DNA of 22,660 nt from contig CAMCOJ010000002.1 of NCBI GenBank assembly GCA_945876405.1, positions 1-22,660 on the forward strand. Reading direction: 5' to 3'. Each line of letters begins with the position of its first letter. Position 1 is the first letter of the stretch. The DNA is from an uncultured Ruminococcus sp. (GTDB taxonomy: Bacteria > Bacillota > Clostridia > Oscillospirales > Ruminococcaceae). Made by a program: the position numbers and the translations under genes. Positions 1 through 7,032 of this stretch are shown here, piece after piece. Under the pieces are notes generated by a model. That model worked only from the letters and a program-made list of their open reading frames with translations. It searched no databases and had not been told where the DNA came from.

Positions 1-48
1 TCTACACAAGGAGTATCGTCGGCAGCGTCAGATGTGTATAAGAGACAG
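1..48 (+). other. Illumina Nextera i5 adapter left on contig end (artefact)
   Basis: Bases 1-7 (TCTACAC) are the end of the P5 arm. Bases 8-15 (AAGGAGTA) sit exactly at the i5 index position and, from memory, match Nextera index S507/N507. Bases 16-29 (TCGTCGGCAGCGTC) are the read-1 overhang and bases 30-48 (AGATGTGTATAAGAGACAG) are the transposase mosaic end. This is sequencing-library DNA that survived trimming, not genome sequence. Everything left of base 49 should be removed before annotation. Confidence 0.98.
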
Positions 49-49
49 A

Positions 50-478
50 GCAGTCGGTGCAATGGTAAGAGAACTTTTCCCGATTGCATCACTTATCACA
101 CCCAATATTCCTGAAGCCGAAATACTCTGCGGTATCGAAATAATGTGTGTTGATGATATGATAAAAGCAGCTGAAATTCTTTCAGGCAAAACCGGAACAG
201 CTGTACTGGTAAAAGGCGGACACAGTATTTCAGACGCAACCGACGTACTTTTTGAAAACGGACAGATATCATATTTCTGTTCCGAACGTATAGACAATCC
301 TAACACTCACGGAACAGGATGCACACTTTCCTCAGCAATCGCCTGCGGTCTTGCAGACGGAAAAACACTGAGCGAAAGCATAAGCAGTGCCAAGGAATAC
401 ATCACAGGTGCCCTTCGCGCACAGCTTCGTCTCGGCTCCGGATCCGGACCTTTAAATCACATGTTCAGGATGGGTTAA
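50..478 (+). CDS. thiD: Hydroxymethylpyrimidine/phosphomethylpyrimidine kinase, 3' fragment
   Basis: This is the C-terminal ~142 residues of ThiD, a cytoplasmic ribokinase-fold kinase that phosphorylates HMP and HMP-phosphate in thiamine pyrophosphate synthesis. The family signatures seen are the substrate/lid segment ITPNIPEAEIL, the strand AVLVKGGH, and the anion-hole motif NTHGTGCT (about bases 302-325) with its conserved cysteine. These are followed by the usual helix containing AKEYITGAL. Full-length ThiD is about 265 residues, so roughly the first 120 are missing beyond the contig end. The codon spanning 47-49 is a junction of adapter and genome; an apparent ATG start at 32 lies inside the adapter and is false. 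The stop is TAA at 476-478. Any upstream promoter or TPP riboswitch would be off the window. Confidence 0.93.
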   Translation, partial: AVGAMVRELFPIASLITPNIPEAEILCGIEIMCVDDMIKAAEILSGKTGTAVLVKGGHSISDATDVLFENGQISYFCSERIDNPNTHGTGCTLSSAIACGLADGKTLSESISSAKEYITGALRAQLRLGSGSGPLNHMFRMG

Positions 479-497
479 CTATATTTTTCTAAATCTA

Positions 498-526
498 TTG
501 ATTTTATCATTATATCGTGGTATAAT
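498..526 (+). promoter_or_regulatory. Sigma-A-type promoter for secG
   Basis: The -35 TTGATT (498-503) and -10 TATAAT (521-526) are separated by exactly 17 nt. They lie about 40 nt upstream of the secG start in an AT-rich gap after thiD. A second TATAAT at 537-542 has no good -35 partner. The same TTGATT-N17-TATAAT arrangement drives the rimP operon at the other end of the window. Confidence 0.75.
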
Positions 527-564
527 AAAAACGTATTATAATATTTTCAGTAAGGAGGTATAAC

Positions 565-825
565 ATGTCTGTCGCAGAGATAGTTATGGGAATCATTCTT
601 CTTCTTTGCTGCCTGGTACTTATTATTCTTTGTCTCAGCCAGGACAGTAAGGCTCAGAACAGTATGACTTCTGCCATCACAGGAGCTTCTTCAGATTCAT
701 TCTACGGAAAGAACGAAGGCAGAACAAAGGAAGCAAAACTGATTAAAGCTACTAAGTACAGTCTTATTTTATTTTTCGTACTTACACTGGCTATAAATTT
801 AGTACCGCGTTTTCTTAACAAATAA
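565..825 (+). CDS. secG: Preprotein translocase subunit SecG
   Basis: SecG is the small membrane subunit of the SecYEG channel and supports SecA-driven protein export. This 86-residue product has the family layout: an N-terminal transmembrane helix (about residues 4-25), a polar Ser/Gly-containing cytosolic loop (about 26-62) and a second transmembrane helix (about 64-82). The loop carries the Gly-Ala-Ser stretch found where SecG proteins usually have their conserved Gly-rich segment. The start is set by a strong site, AAGGAGG, seven bases before ATG 565. Short SecG followed by rnr is a common Firmicutes gene pair, which supports the call for a protein too short for confident similarity alone. 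It is transcribed from the promoter at 498-526. Confidence 0.92.
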   Translation: MSVAEIVMGIILLLCCLVLIILCLSQDSKAQNSMTSAITGASSDSFYGKNEGRTKEAKLIKATKYSLILFFVLTLAINLVPRFLNK

Positions 826-835
826 ATGTATTTTT

Positions 836-904
836 ATCCTGCTTGCTGGTAATACGTCTTCTTCAAATTTATAAAGAAGTCTTACCTGTATGCAGGATTT
901 TTTT
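836..904 (+). terminator. Long segmented hairpin plus T-run between secG and rnr
   Basis: Three nested pairings are visible: ATCCTGC (836-842) with GCAGGAT (892-898), GGTAA (848-852) with TTACC (882-886), and CTTCTT (858-863) with AAGAAG (874-879), broken by small internal loops. A run of seven T (898-904) follows directly. This is the form of an intrinsic terminator lying between secG and rnr. It could end secG transcripts or attenuate read-through into rnr. Whether it terminates fully is not visible in sequence. Confidence 0.7.
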
Positions 905-926
905 ATCCGTGAAAGGAGCAGATAAA

Positions 927-3044
927 ATGGCAGGAACCAAACATTCAGTAAACTATTACAAAAACAAAATTCTTCTCGTTCTCAACCAGGCGGGGAAAAA
1001 GCCGCTTACACGAAATGACATAATAGCTAAATCAAAATGCAGAAAAAGTGAAAGTGACATCTTCAAAAACGCTCTGGACGAATTAAGAAACGAAGGGCTT
1101 ATTTTTGACCAGAAAAAAGGATACGTGCTCTGCTCACGCATGGGATATTTTAAGGCAACGGTAAAAAGAATTACAAAAACATTCGGATTCATCGAAAAAG
1201 ATGAAGACAAAACAGAAGTTTTTATTCCGGGAAAATTTCTTATGGGTTCAATGCCAGGAGACAAGGTACTCGCAGCTCTTATTCCTTCAAGAACAGGAAA
1301 ACCGGAAGGTGAAGTCCTCTCCGTACTTGAACAGACAGCAGCCACCATAACAGGTGTGCTTCAGCAGGAATACAGTGAACTTTTCATAGTCCCGGATATT
1401 ATGTCAAAAACTGCTGTCAGAGTAGTTGAAAACAAATGCGGAGCAAAGCCGGGAGACAAGATTATTGCTGAGATAATCTCAAGAGGCACTAGCCACTCCG
1501 CACACAAAGCAGCTGTTATCTCCACGTTCGGAAGTTCCGAAAAAGCAAGCAGCTGTGCAATGGCAGTTCTCCGGACGAGCGGTATATCAATAGAATTTCC
1601 TGAAGATACTGCTGCAGAAGCAAAAAAACTTTCAGATAAAGGCATTAGTGCAGAAGATATCAGGGACAGACTTGATCTGAGAGATGAAAAGATTTTCACT
1701 ATAGACAGTGCCGAATCAAAGGATCTTGACGATGCCATATCAATAGAAAAAACCTCAGGAGGATACCGTCTCGGCGTTCACATTGCCGATGTTTCAAACT
1801 ATGTAAAGCCTAACTCACCACTTGACAGGGAAGCTCTTGTAAGAGGAACGAGCGTTTACTATGCAGACAGGGTTATTCCTATGCTGCCAAAAGAACTTTC
1901 CAACGGAATCTGCTCTCTCAATCCTGATGAAGACCGTCTCGCATTTTCATGCCTTATAGACCTTGACAGTGAAGCGAAAATAACCGGATACAAATTCAGC
2001 AAAACTGTTATCCGTTCCGCTGTAAAAGGCGTTTACAAAGAAATAAACCGAATTCTCAGCGGCAGTGCAGATGAAGAAATAATTCAGAAGTATGATGCTG
2101 TTAAGGAAAATATATTTCTGATGAATGAACTCGCAGACATTCTTATTGAAAACCGTGACAAACGCGGTGCTCCTTCGCTTGAGACAACAGAGAGCAAACT
2201 TATAATAGACGAAACTGACACCTGTGTTGATGTTATTCCGAGAACACGCGGAAAAAGTGAGATGATAATAGAGGAATTCATGCTGCTTGCAAACCAGTGT
2301 GCAGCCAACCTTGCCAGAACATCAAAAATTCCTTTTGTATACCGTATTCACGAAGATCCTTCACTCGAAAAGATTGCAGATATGAAAGATTTTCTTACAC
2401 GCATGAACATCGAATACCCGCACTTCTCATCGGTAAAGCCGGGACATTTTGCCGAGATACTGAAAAACAACAGAGACAGTGAAAAATTCCCTGTTATAAA
2501 CAACATCCTGCTGCGTTCAATGGCAAAGGCAAAGTACGCACCGGATCCGGTGGGACATTTCGGACTTGCACTTGAGGACTACTCACATTTCACTTCTCCT
2601 ATCAGACGTTATCCTGACCTTGCAATCCACCGCATACTTTCCGATGTAATTTCAGGTGCAGACCAGCAGTGGCTTACCAAACGCTATCAGTCATTTGCAG
2701 CCAGCGCATCTGAGAGAGCAACAGCCACCGAAATCACTGCAGTAAAGATAGAGCGTGACTGTGAAGCCTGCTACATGGCTGAGTTTATGAAAAGTCATCT
2801 CGGTGATGAATTTGACGGAATTATCTCATCAGTAACCGACTTTGGTTTCTATGTTGAACTTGAAAACACCGTCGAGGGACTTGTTCACATAAACACACTT
2901 GAAGATGACACCTACGAATATGACGGCCTCGTTTCCCTTAAAGGCGAACGCTCCGGAAAAACATTCGCCCTCGGTGACAAAGTCAGAGTACAATGTACAG
3001 CAGCAAATGTAAACAGCGGGAATATTGATTTTCGTATTGTATAA
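927..3044 (+). CDS. rnr: Ribonuclease R (3'-5' exoribonuclease)
   Basis: RNase R degrades structured RNA 3' to 5' in the cytoplasm, including mRNA decay intermediates and defective rRNA, and works with tmRNA on stalled messages. Domains in order over 705 residues: an N-terminal winged-helix/HTH (about 1-65), two cold-shock RNA-binding domains, the RNB catalytic domain, and a C-terminal S1 domain beginning near FDGIISSVTDFGFYVEL. The metal-binding aspartates are present in IDSAESKDLDDA (Asp260, 266, 268, 269). Length is normal for the family. I chose ATG 927 because GAAAGGAG lies at good spacing before it; a 28-codon in-frame upstream extension from TTG 843 falls inside the terminator-like hairpin and has no ribosome-binding site. 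smpB, which often follows rnr, is absent here. Confidence 0.96.
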   Translation: MAGTKHSVNYYKNKILLVLNQAGKKPLTRNDIIAKSKCRKSESDIFKNALDELRNEGLIFDQKKGYVLCSRMGYFKATVKRITKTFGFIEKDEDKTEVFIPGKFLMGSMPGDKVLAALIPSRTGKPEGEVLSVLEQTAATITGVLQQEYSELFIVPDIMSKTAVRVVENKCGAKPGDKIIAEIISRGTSHSAHKAAVISTFGSSEKASSCAMAVLRTSGISIEFPEDTAAEAKKLSDKGISAEDIRDRLDLRDEKIFTIDSAESKDLDDAISIEKTSGGYRLGVHIADVSNYVKPNSPLDREALVRGTSVYYADRVIPMLPKELSNGICSLNPDEDRLAFSCLIDLDSEAKITGYKFSKTVIRSAVKGVYKEINRILSGSADEEIIQKYDAVKENIFLMNELADILIENRDKRGAPSLETTESKLIIDETDTCVDVIPRTRGKSEMIIEEFMLLANQCAANLARTSKIPFVYRIHEDPSLEKIADMKDFLTRMNIEYPHFSSVKPGHFAEILKNNRDSEKFPVINNILLRSMAKAKYAPDPVGHFGLALEDYSHFTSPIRRYPDLAIHRILSDVISGADQQWLTKRYQSFAASASERATATEITAVKIERDCEACYMAEFMKSHLGDEFDGIISSVTDFGFYVELENTVEGLVHINTLEDDTYEYDGLVSLKGERSGKTFALGDKVRVQCTAANVNSGNIDFRIV

Positions 3045-3047
3045 CAA

Positions 3048-3088
3048 ACAGCCCGGATATGAAGAAATTTTCTTTATATCCGGGCTGT
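3048..3088 (+). terminator. Hairpin after rnr
   Basis: A perfect 13-bp inverted repeat, ACAGCCCGGATAT (3048-3060) and ATATCCGGGCTGT (3076-3088), begins four bases after the rnr stop. The loop can extend the stem further (AAGAAA with TTTCTT). The stem is strong and GC-rich at its base, but only a weak T-run follows. It may act as a 3'-end stabiliser or a less efficient terminator. Confidence 0.72.
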
Positions 3089-3147
3089 AAAATTACAGTA
3101 AACGCAAAAATCTTACATTTTATTTTAGATCAGTCTGTTTTACTCTA

Positions 3148-3176
3148 TTGACAAATAGATTTTTTTGTTGTATAAT
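3148..3176 (+). promoter_or_regulatory. Consensus sigma-A promoter for tRNA-Thr
   Basis: TTGACA (3148-3153) and TATAAT (3171-3176) are both perfect consensus boxes with 17-nt spacing. They sit 16 nt upstream of the tRNA 5' end. A stable-RNA gene is the expected place for such a strong promoter. Confidence 0.9.
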
Positions 3177-3192
3177 TAAATAGTTACCTCGT

Positions 3193-3265
3193 GCTGTCTT
3201 AGCTCAGCAGGCAGAGCACTTCCTTGGTAAGGAAGAGGTCGGCGGTTCGAACCCGCTAGACAGCT
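3193..3265 (+). tRNA. tRNA-Thr (anticodon GGU)
   Basis: A complete cloverleaf can be drawn: acceptor GCTGTCT (3193-3199) with AGACAGC (3258-3264), a D-arm with AGCTCAGCAGGCAGAGC, anticodon stem CTTCC/GGAAG enclosing loop TTGGTAA, and a T-arm with GGTTCGAACC. The anticodon is GGT (GGU in RNA), reading ACC/ACU threonine codons. The discriminator is T3265. The 3' CCA is not encoded, so it must be added post-transcriptionally. The gene stands alone with its own promoter and terminator. Confidence 0.96.
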
Positions 3266-3274
3266 TTATTTCAG

Positions 3275-3312
3275 ATCCGTTTGCATTTGCAGACGGATTT
3301 TTTGTTTTTTTA
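3275..3312 (+). terminator. Intrinsic terminator of tRNA-Thr
   Basis: Stem ATCCGTTTGC (3275-3284) pairs with GCAGACGGAT (3289-3298) through one G-U pair, closing a four-base ATTT loop. A long T tract follows, interrupted by a single G (about 3298-3312). It begins ten bases after the mature tRNA end. Confidence 0.9.
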
Positions 3313-3356
3313 ACTCACCTCTGCCTTTCAGCATATTTTCCGTATAAAGCTGAAAA

Positions 3357-3461
3357 TCACCTGCTTATAATTCTCCCATCAGTTGAAATAATATCAACAG
3401 TAACCGGAATATCCTTGCCTGATATTTCTGCTGCTTTACTTACGTCGGCAAAAGTGCCATA
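3357..3461 (-). pseudogene. Short coding remnant, unrecognised C-terminal fragment
   Basis: Read leftwards, 34 codons from 3461 to 3360 encode a plausible soluble protein end (contains GTFADVSKAAEISGKDIPVT and finishes TDGRIISR), closed by TGA at 3357-3359. There is no start codon or ribosome-binding site. An in-frame TGA at 3462-3464 precedes it, and the upstream side runs into the terminator of the neighbouring gene. It could be the tail of a gene otherwise deleted, or chance. I cannot assign a family. The location immediately beyond a tRNA terminator would suit scar tissue from a lost insertion. Confidence 0.3.
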
Positions 3462-3477
3462 TCAAGTGAACTGAAAT

Positions 3478-3514
3478 AAAAAAATCTCTGTGCACAAAGA
3501 AATGTACACAGAGA
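3478..3514 (-). terminator. Terminator of the 101-residue orphan gene
   Basis: TCTCTGTG-(C)-ACA and TGTACACAGAGA (3485-3514) form a hairpin with one mismatch, nine bases past the stop of the leftward gene. The A-run at 3478-3484 becomes a T-run on the minus strand, as expected for an intrinsic terminator. A shorter T stretch on the other side (ATATTTTTG) could make it weakly bidirectional. Confidence 0.78.
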
Positions 3515-3523
3515 ATATTTTTG

Positions 3524-3829
3524 TTAAGCACCCTCTCGCTTAGCTCTTTCAAGCCATGCTCCTGCAAGATCAAGAGCATCATAGAGGCCGTTCTTTTCAC
3601 TTGTCTTCTTTATAGCGTCCACAGGACTGAGCTTTTCATCCGTTGACATAAGATAAACCTTCACCTTGTCTGCAACGTCCATATTTCCGGCTTTCTGTTT
3701 TGATAATACCTGTATCATAGTTACATAGTCATCGGTCATATTTCCGTAATACAGCACATCTCCGCATCTTACAAGCTGGAGTCCCTTGTAAGTAAAAAAT
3801 TTCATTTTATCCTGTGTTGTCTCATTCAT
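3524..3829 (-). CDS. Uncharacterised small protein, 101 residues
   Basis: I do not recognise a family. The product is soluble, has no signal peptide or membrane segment, and has mixed charge. It starts MNETTQDKMKFFTYKG, has a beta-rich-looking first half (LVRCGDVLYYGNMTDDYVTM) and ends with a helical segment DALDLAGAWLERAKREG. Start ATG 3829 follows AAAGGGGAA at good spacing; a 19-codon upstream extension from 3886 would overlap the promoter -10 box and is rejected. It is a self-contained monocistron with a near-consensus promoter (3875-3903) and a terminator (3478-3514). Such clean boundaries and sensible codon usage argue it is a real, expressed gene. No function can be inferred from its neighbours. 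Confidence 0.8.
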   Translation of the reverse strand: MNETTQDKMKFFTYKGLQLVRCGDVLYYGNMTDDYVTMIQVLSKQKAGNMDVADKVKVYLMSTDEKLSPVDAIKKTSEKNGLYDALDLAGAWLERAKREGA

Positions 3830-3874
3830 AAATGATTCCCCTTTCTCTACTGCGGTAAACGCATTCTGAATATT

Positions 3875-3903
3875 ATTATAACACAACTTTTAACATTTGG
3901 CAA
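3875..3903 (-). promoter_or_regulatory. Promoter of the 101-residue orphan gene
   Basis: On the minus strand, -35 TTGCCA (3898-3903) and -10 TATAAT (3875-3880) are separated by exactly 17 nt. Eleven of twelve box positions match consensus. The predicted transcript starts about 40 nt before the gene's ATG at 3829. Confidence 0.8.
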
Positions 3904-3992
3904 GTCGCACAAATACTTTTTTTCAGAGCAAATACATTTTATGATTTTTTACGCAGAAATACATCATATTTTGATGATACACAGTATACCGC

Positions 3993-5450
3993 TTACCAGT
4001 TTGTAACGAAATCAGTATCACCACTGATATTTGCAATATTAGGGAGAAGAGCCTTTTCAACAAATGATGAACGGCACTTGAAACATGTTTCCCCGTTTTT
4101 CTTTATGATTACTTTTCTGTTTTCGGCTTCATAGAATTCAATGGTTTCAGCCGGCTTTCCGTTGTTGTATGTCAGTTTACATGATACAAGAAGAGAACCT
4201 ATACCTTGATCAGAGGTGCATATTTCCTCTGCCGGTGCCTTTATAAGTGCCTGATAGAAGGACTTGTATCTCTCTGTATCAAATTCCTTTCCGTCAAGCT
4301 TCACCTTGTAGCTGTCTGCGTCACTGCCCTCAAAATCAAATTTATGACTCAGGCTTCCGGCATTTATCTCAAGCCCCTTAAGGTCGTAGATGTATGAACC
4401 GAAAACAAGCATGGACATCGCATCCTCAGGTTTCATTGTAACCCACGGAACATCTTCGGCATTGAATTTCCACAGAATATCCGTTCCCTCAAAGTATCCG
4501 ATATATCCCGGAAGTGTATCCTCAGAACTGCTGTATTCTATACCTGTCTTAAGAACATATTCCCTGCCGTCCTCAAGTGTCATGGTAACTGTACACGAAG
4601 GAGTGTCTATTCCTGAAAATGAAAGTTCCTCTTCAGACGGTGATACACTCAGTACACTGGCTGCATTAAGCCCGAAAATTCCATGAGTATAGTTTACTGA
4701 CTTGCTGACATCAAGATATGAATTTACCGGAGAAGTCATAACATGTGTTGCTGTTGTACCGCCTGACTCATTTTCACCTGTGTACTCAAAAATTATCGGT
4801 TTCTCAAGGTCAGGTCGCTCGACTTTAAGCGTCTTCACTATCACACTCTCATCTTCCGCCGGTTCCTCAAGAACTGTACGGGATACAAAGTATTCCTTTT
4901 CATAAAGATAAGACTTTACAAATGATGATGTAACAGAATAAACTGTATCCGAATCCTTAAGTTTCACATAGACATATCCGCCCGGAGTATCGTTTCCGAC
5001 AAGAAGCGTTACCGTCTGTTTGCTTTCACCGTCAAATGTTATTACTGCAGTGGCAGCAGGTTTCGCAAGACCAAACCTTGCAGGATCTGAACAGTTTTCT
5101 TCTATTACAGTAACTGCATCAAGAGAAGCCGCATTAGGTGCGAAATTTGAAAGAACGGAATCATCGGTTTTGATATTTTCAAGACCTTCCACTGCAAATT
5201 TGCTGCCCGTATCACCTGATGCAGCGGCGGTTCTTTTAATTGTAAAACCGCCGTTATCATTGGTTACTTCTATTGATTTTATATCATCTGCATTTCCGCT
5301 GTATATGGCTTTTTCTTCAGTTTCCGAACTCACTGATGATTCCCCGGAACTGTCATTTTTAGGTTCTGTAAGTTTCATAGCTGCAACACCGCCGCCAAGC
5401 AGCGCCAATACAGCAACACCTGCAATAAGTCCCTTAACTCCGCTGCTCAT
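3993..5450 (-). CDS. DUF4340 domain protein of a Gld-like ABC system
   Basis: This 485-residue protein is anchored by one N-terminal transmembrane helix (about residues 6-25). A Ser/Glu-rich linker follows, then a large extracytoplasmic region with repeated beta-type segments, including IKSIEVTNDNGGFTIKR and the TVTLLVGNDTPGGYVYVKL stretch typical of DUF4340 proteins. DUF4340 genes are commonly found directly after GldF/GldG-type ABC genes, exactly as here. Its ATG overlaps the stop of the upstream GldG-like gene by four bases (ATGA), implying translational coupling. It is likely an outward-facing accessory of the exporter, but its substrate is unknown. Only a weak hairpin (about 3962-3978) follows, so the transcript end is uncertain. 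Confidence 0.82.
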   Translation of the reverse strand: MSSGVKGLIAGVAVLALLGGGVAAMKLTEPKNDSSGESSVSSETEEKAIYSGNADDIKSIEVTNDNGGFTIKRTAAASGDTGSKFAVEGLENIKTDDSVLSNFAPNAASLDAVTVIEENCSDPARFGLAKPAATAVITFDGESKQTVTLLVGNDTPGGYVYVKLKDSDTVYSVTSSFVKSYLYEKEYFVSRTVLEEPAEDESVIVKTLKVERPDLEKPIIFEYTGENESGGTTATHVMTSPVNSYLDVSKSVNYTHGIFGLNAASVLSVSPSEEELSFSGIDTPSCTVTMTLEDGREYVLKTGIEYSSSEDTLPGYIGYFEGTDILWKFNAEDVPWVTMKPEDAMSMLVFGSYIYDLKGLEINAGSLSHKFDFEGSDADSYKVKLDGKEFDTERYKSFYQALIKAPAEEICTSDQGIGSLLVSCKLTYNNGKPAETIEFYEAENRKVIIKKNGETCFKCRSSFVEKALLPNIANISGDTDFVTNW

Positions 5451-7018
5451 CGGTTTCGTCTCCTTAAGAATACTGTAACACCAATTACTGCAACTGCAAG
5501 CGGAATTATAATCTGAACAAGAAGTACAACTACTCTTACAGCCTGTTCCGTAATATTAAGTGATTCAACAATCATGCTCTTTGAAAGGATTGTCATGCCT
5601 GAATCCTTGCCTGTGTACCTGTTAAGGACATTTACTGCAAACTCCTGGTTGTTAAGAGCATTTGTGCTTGTAATATAATAGTCAAGTGCAAATGCCGAAC
5701 CACATACAAGCACGTTGCTTGAAATCTGTTCAGCGCCTTCATACTTGTGTTTGCTTCCTCTTACAAATACATTCTGTTCTGACTGAGGAAGGTCGCCTAC
5801 GTTATCATTTGTTGTATCCTCTGTAATTACAACTGAAGTTTCAGATGTTTTGAGAATTACCTCTGTTTCTCTGTCATCGGCTGTTTCAAAAGTAAGTTCA
5901 AGAGGTCTCGCCATAGGCATTGCTATAGGAAGATCAGCTGATTTTACAAGAGTCTCATTTCCTTCTGTAAGTTTTGCCTGAGGTACTGCATAGTAGTTCT
6001 GAAGACCTGCTATACCAACCTTCAGCATCTCTGATCCGTTTACATTACTTACATATCCGGAACCTGCCTTAATTCCCCATTCTTCAAGGAAGGCATCAAG
6101 GTTAGGTGTTTCTCTCTGGTCAAAGTTTGCAAAGTAGAGGAGGTTTTTGCCGAGATTTCCGTCATTGTAAAGGAATGTATCAAGCTTCTCTGTTACCGTT
6201 TCTGTAAGATCTGAATATGGTGCGGCAAGGACTGCTACGGAATAATCCGAACTTATGTCCTGAGTAAGCGGATCAACTGTTTCAACAGTATATCCGTTAT
6301 TTTCGAATACGGCTGAAAGCTGTGAAATTGAATTTTGGACAGCATCACTCTGCTGACATGTGAGCATAGCAATCTTAGGAGGATTCGGGTCGGCAACAAA
6401 CATAATTGCTGATGTTAGTTTTTCTTCAGCGGTTATTGCCTTGATTGTCTGTTCATATGTCTGGTAGTTTGTTTCTACTTCATAGAGGTCTGACATAGCA
6501 AGAACCTTGATTCTTCCGTTGCAGAAAACAACGATATTTGCCCTTGTGATAGAGTCGGAAGTATATGTTGAATACTTTGTAACTATCTCAGGATTCTTTT
6601 CAATATCATAGTAGGAAACAGTTATCTTATCACTGTTCTGAGCATATTTTTCCATTACTTCTTTAACAAGCTTATAGTACTTGCTTCCGTTGTCGAGAGT
6701 TTCCTCGTCTGTCATAACAGCAATTTCGATATTCTCCTCAAGAGTACCAAGATAATCGATAGTCTGGTCCGATATCTCAAAGAGCTGTTCCTTTGTAGTA
6801 TCTATCTTAAGACCAAATCTGTCTGTAAGCTGTGATGCAAGTACGTTTAAAAGTACAACTGCAGCTATAAATACAACAGTTATAGCTGTTGCAAGCGTAC
6901 CGTATTTGAATTTTCTTTTGTTGAAAGTTCTTTTTTCTTTCTTAACTTTCTCTTTTTTGGTTTTCTTTGGCTTTTCAGCCGCATCAGTATTTTTTATTTC
7001 TTTTTCTTCTTTACTCAT
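5447..7018 (-). CDS. GldG-like ABC-type auxiliary (ABC_transp_aux) membrane protein
   Basis: The 523-residue product starts with a strongly basic, Lys-rich cytosolic segment (about 1-40). Next come a transmembrane helix (about 42-62), a long extracytoplasmic domain and a C-terminal transmembrane helix (about 495-518) ending RRRNR. The extracytoplasmic part begins FGLKIDTTKEQLFEISDQT, the classic opening of GldG/ABC-type auxiliary proteins, and continues with a Rossmann-like region (PKIAMLTCQQSDAV, DYSVAVLAAPYSDL). In Bacteroidetes GldG partners GldF and GldA in gliding and secretion; in Firmicutes the role is unknown. ATG 7018 follows AGGAGGT, 14 nt after the permease stop. Its stop overlaps the next gene by four bases. 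Confidence 0.85.
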   Translation of the reverse strand: MSKEEKEIKNTDAAEKPKKTKKEKVKKEKRTFNKRKFKYGTLATAITVVFIAAVVLLNVLASQLTDRFGLKIDTTKEQLFEISDQTIDYLGTLEENIEIAVMTDEETLDNGSKYYKLVKEVMEKYAQNSDKITVSYYDIEKNPEIVTKYSTYTSDSITRANIVVFCNGRIKVLAMSDLYEVETNYQTYEQTIKAITAEEKLTSAIMFVADPNPPKIAMLTCQQSDAVQNSISQLSAVFENNGYTVETVDPLTQDISSDYSVAVLAAPYSDLTETVTEKLDTFLYNDGNLGKNLLYFANFDQRETPNLDAFLEEWGIKAGSGYVSNVNGSEMLKVGIAGLQNYYAVPQAKLTEGNETLVKSADLPIAMPMARPLELTFETADDRETEVILKTSETSVVITEDTTNDNVGDLPQSEQNVFVRGSKHKYEGAEQISSNVLVCGSAFALDYYITSTNALNNQEFAVNVLNRYTGKDSGMTILSKSMIVESLNITEQAVRVVVLLVQIIIPLAVAVIGVTVFLRRRNR

Positions 7019-7032
7019 TTTTTTACCTCCTC

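Noticed and set aside
843..926. Upstream in-frame extension of rnr from TTG 843
   Set aside because: No ribosome-binding site, and it lies within the secG-rnr terminator-like hairpin; ATG 927 has a good site.
3266..3523. Attachment-site duplication of the tRNA-Thr 3' end
   Set aside because: I found no second copy of the tRNA 3' sequence in the following DNA, so no integrated element is supported.
3961..3978. Terminator after the DUF4340 gene
   Set aside because: The stem is only five pairs, AT-rich and not followed by a T-run on the minus strand; too weak to call.
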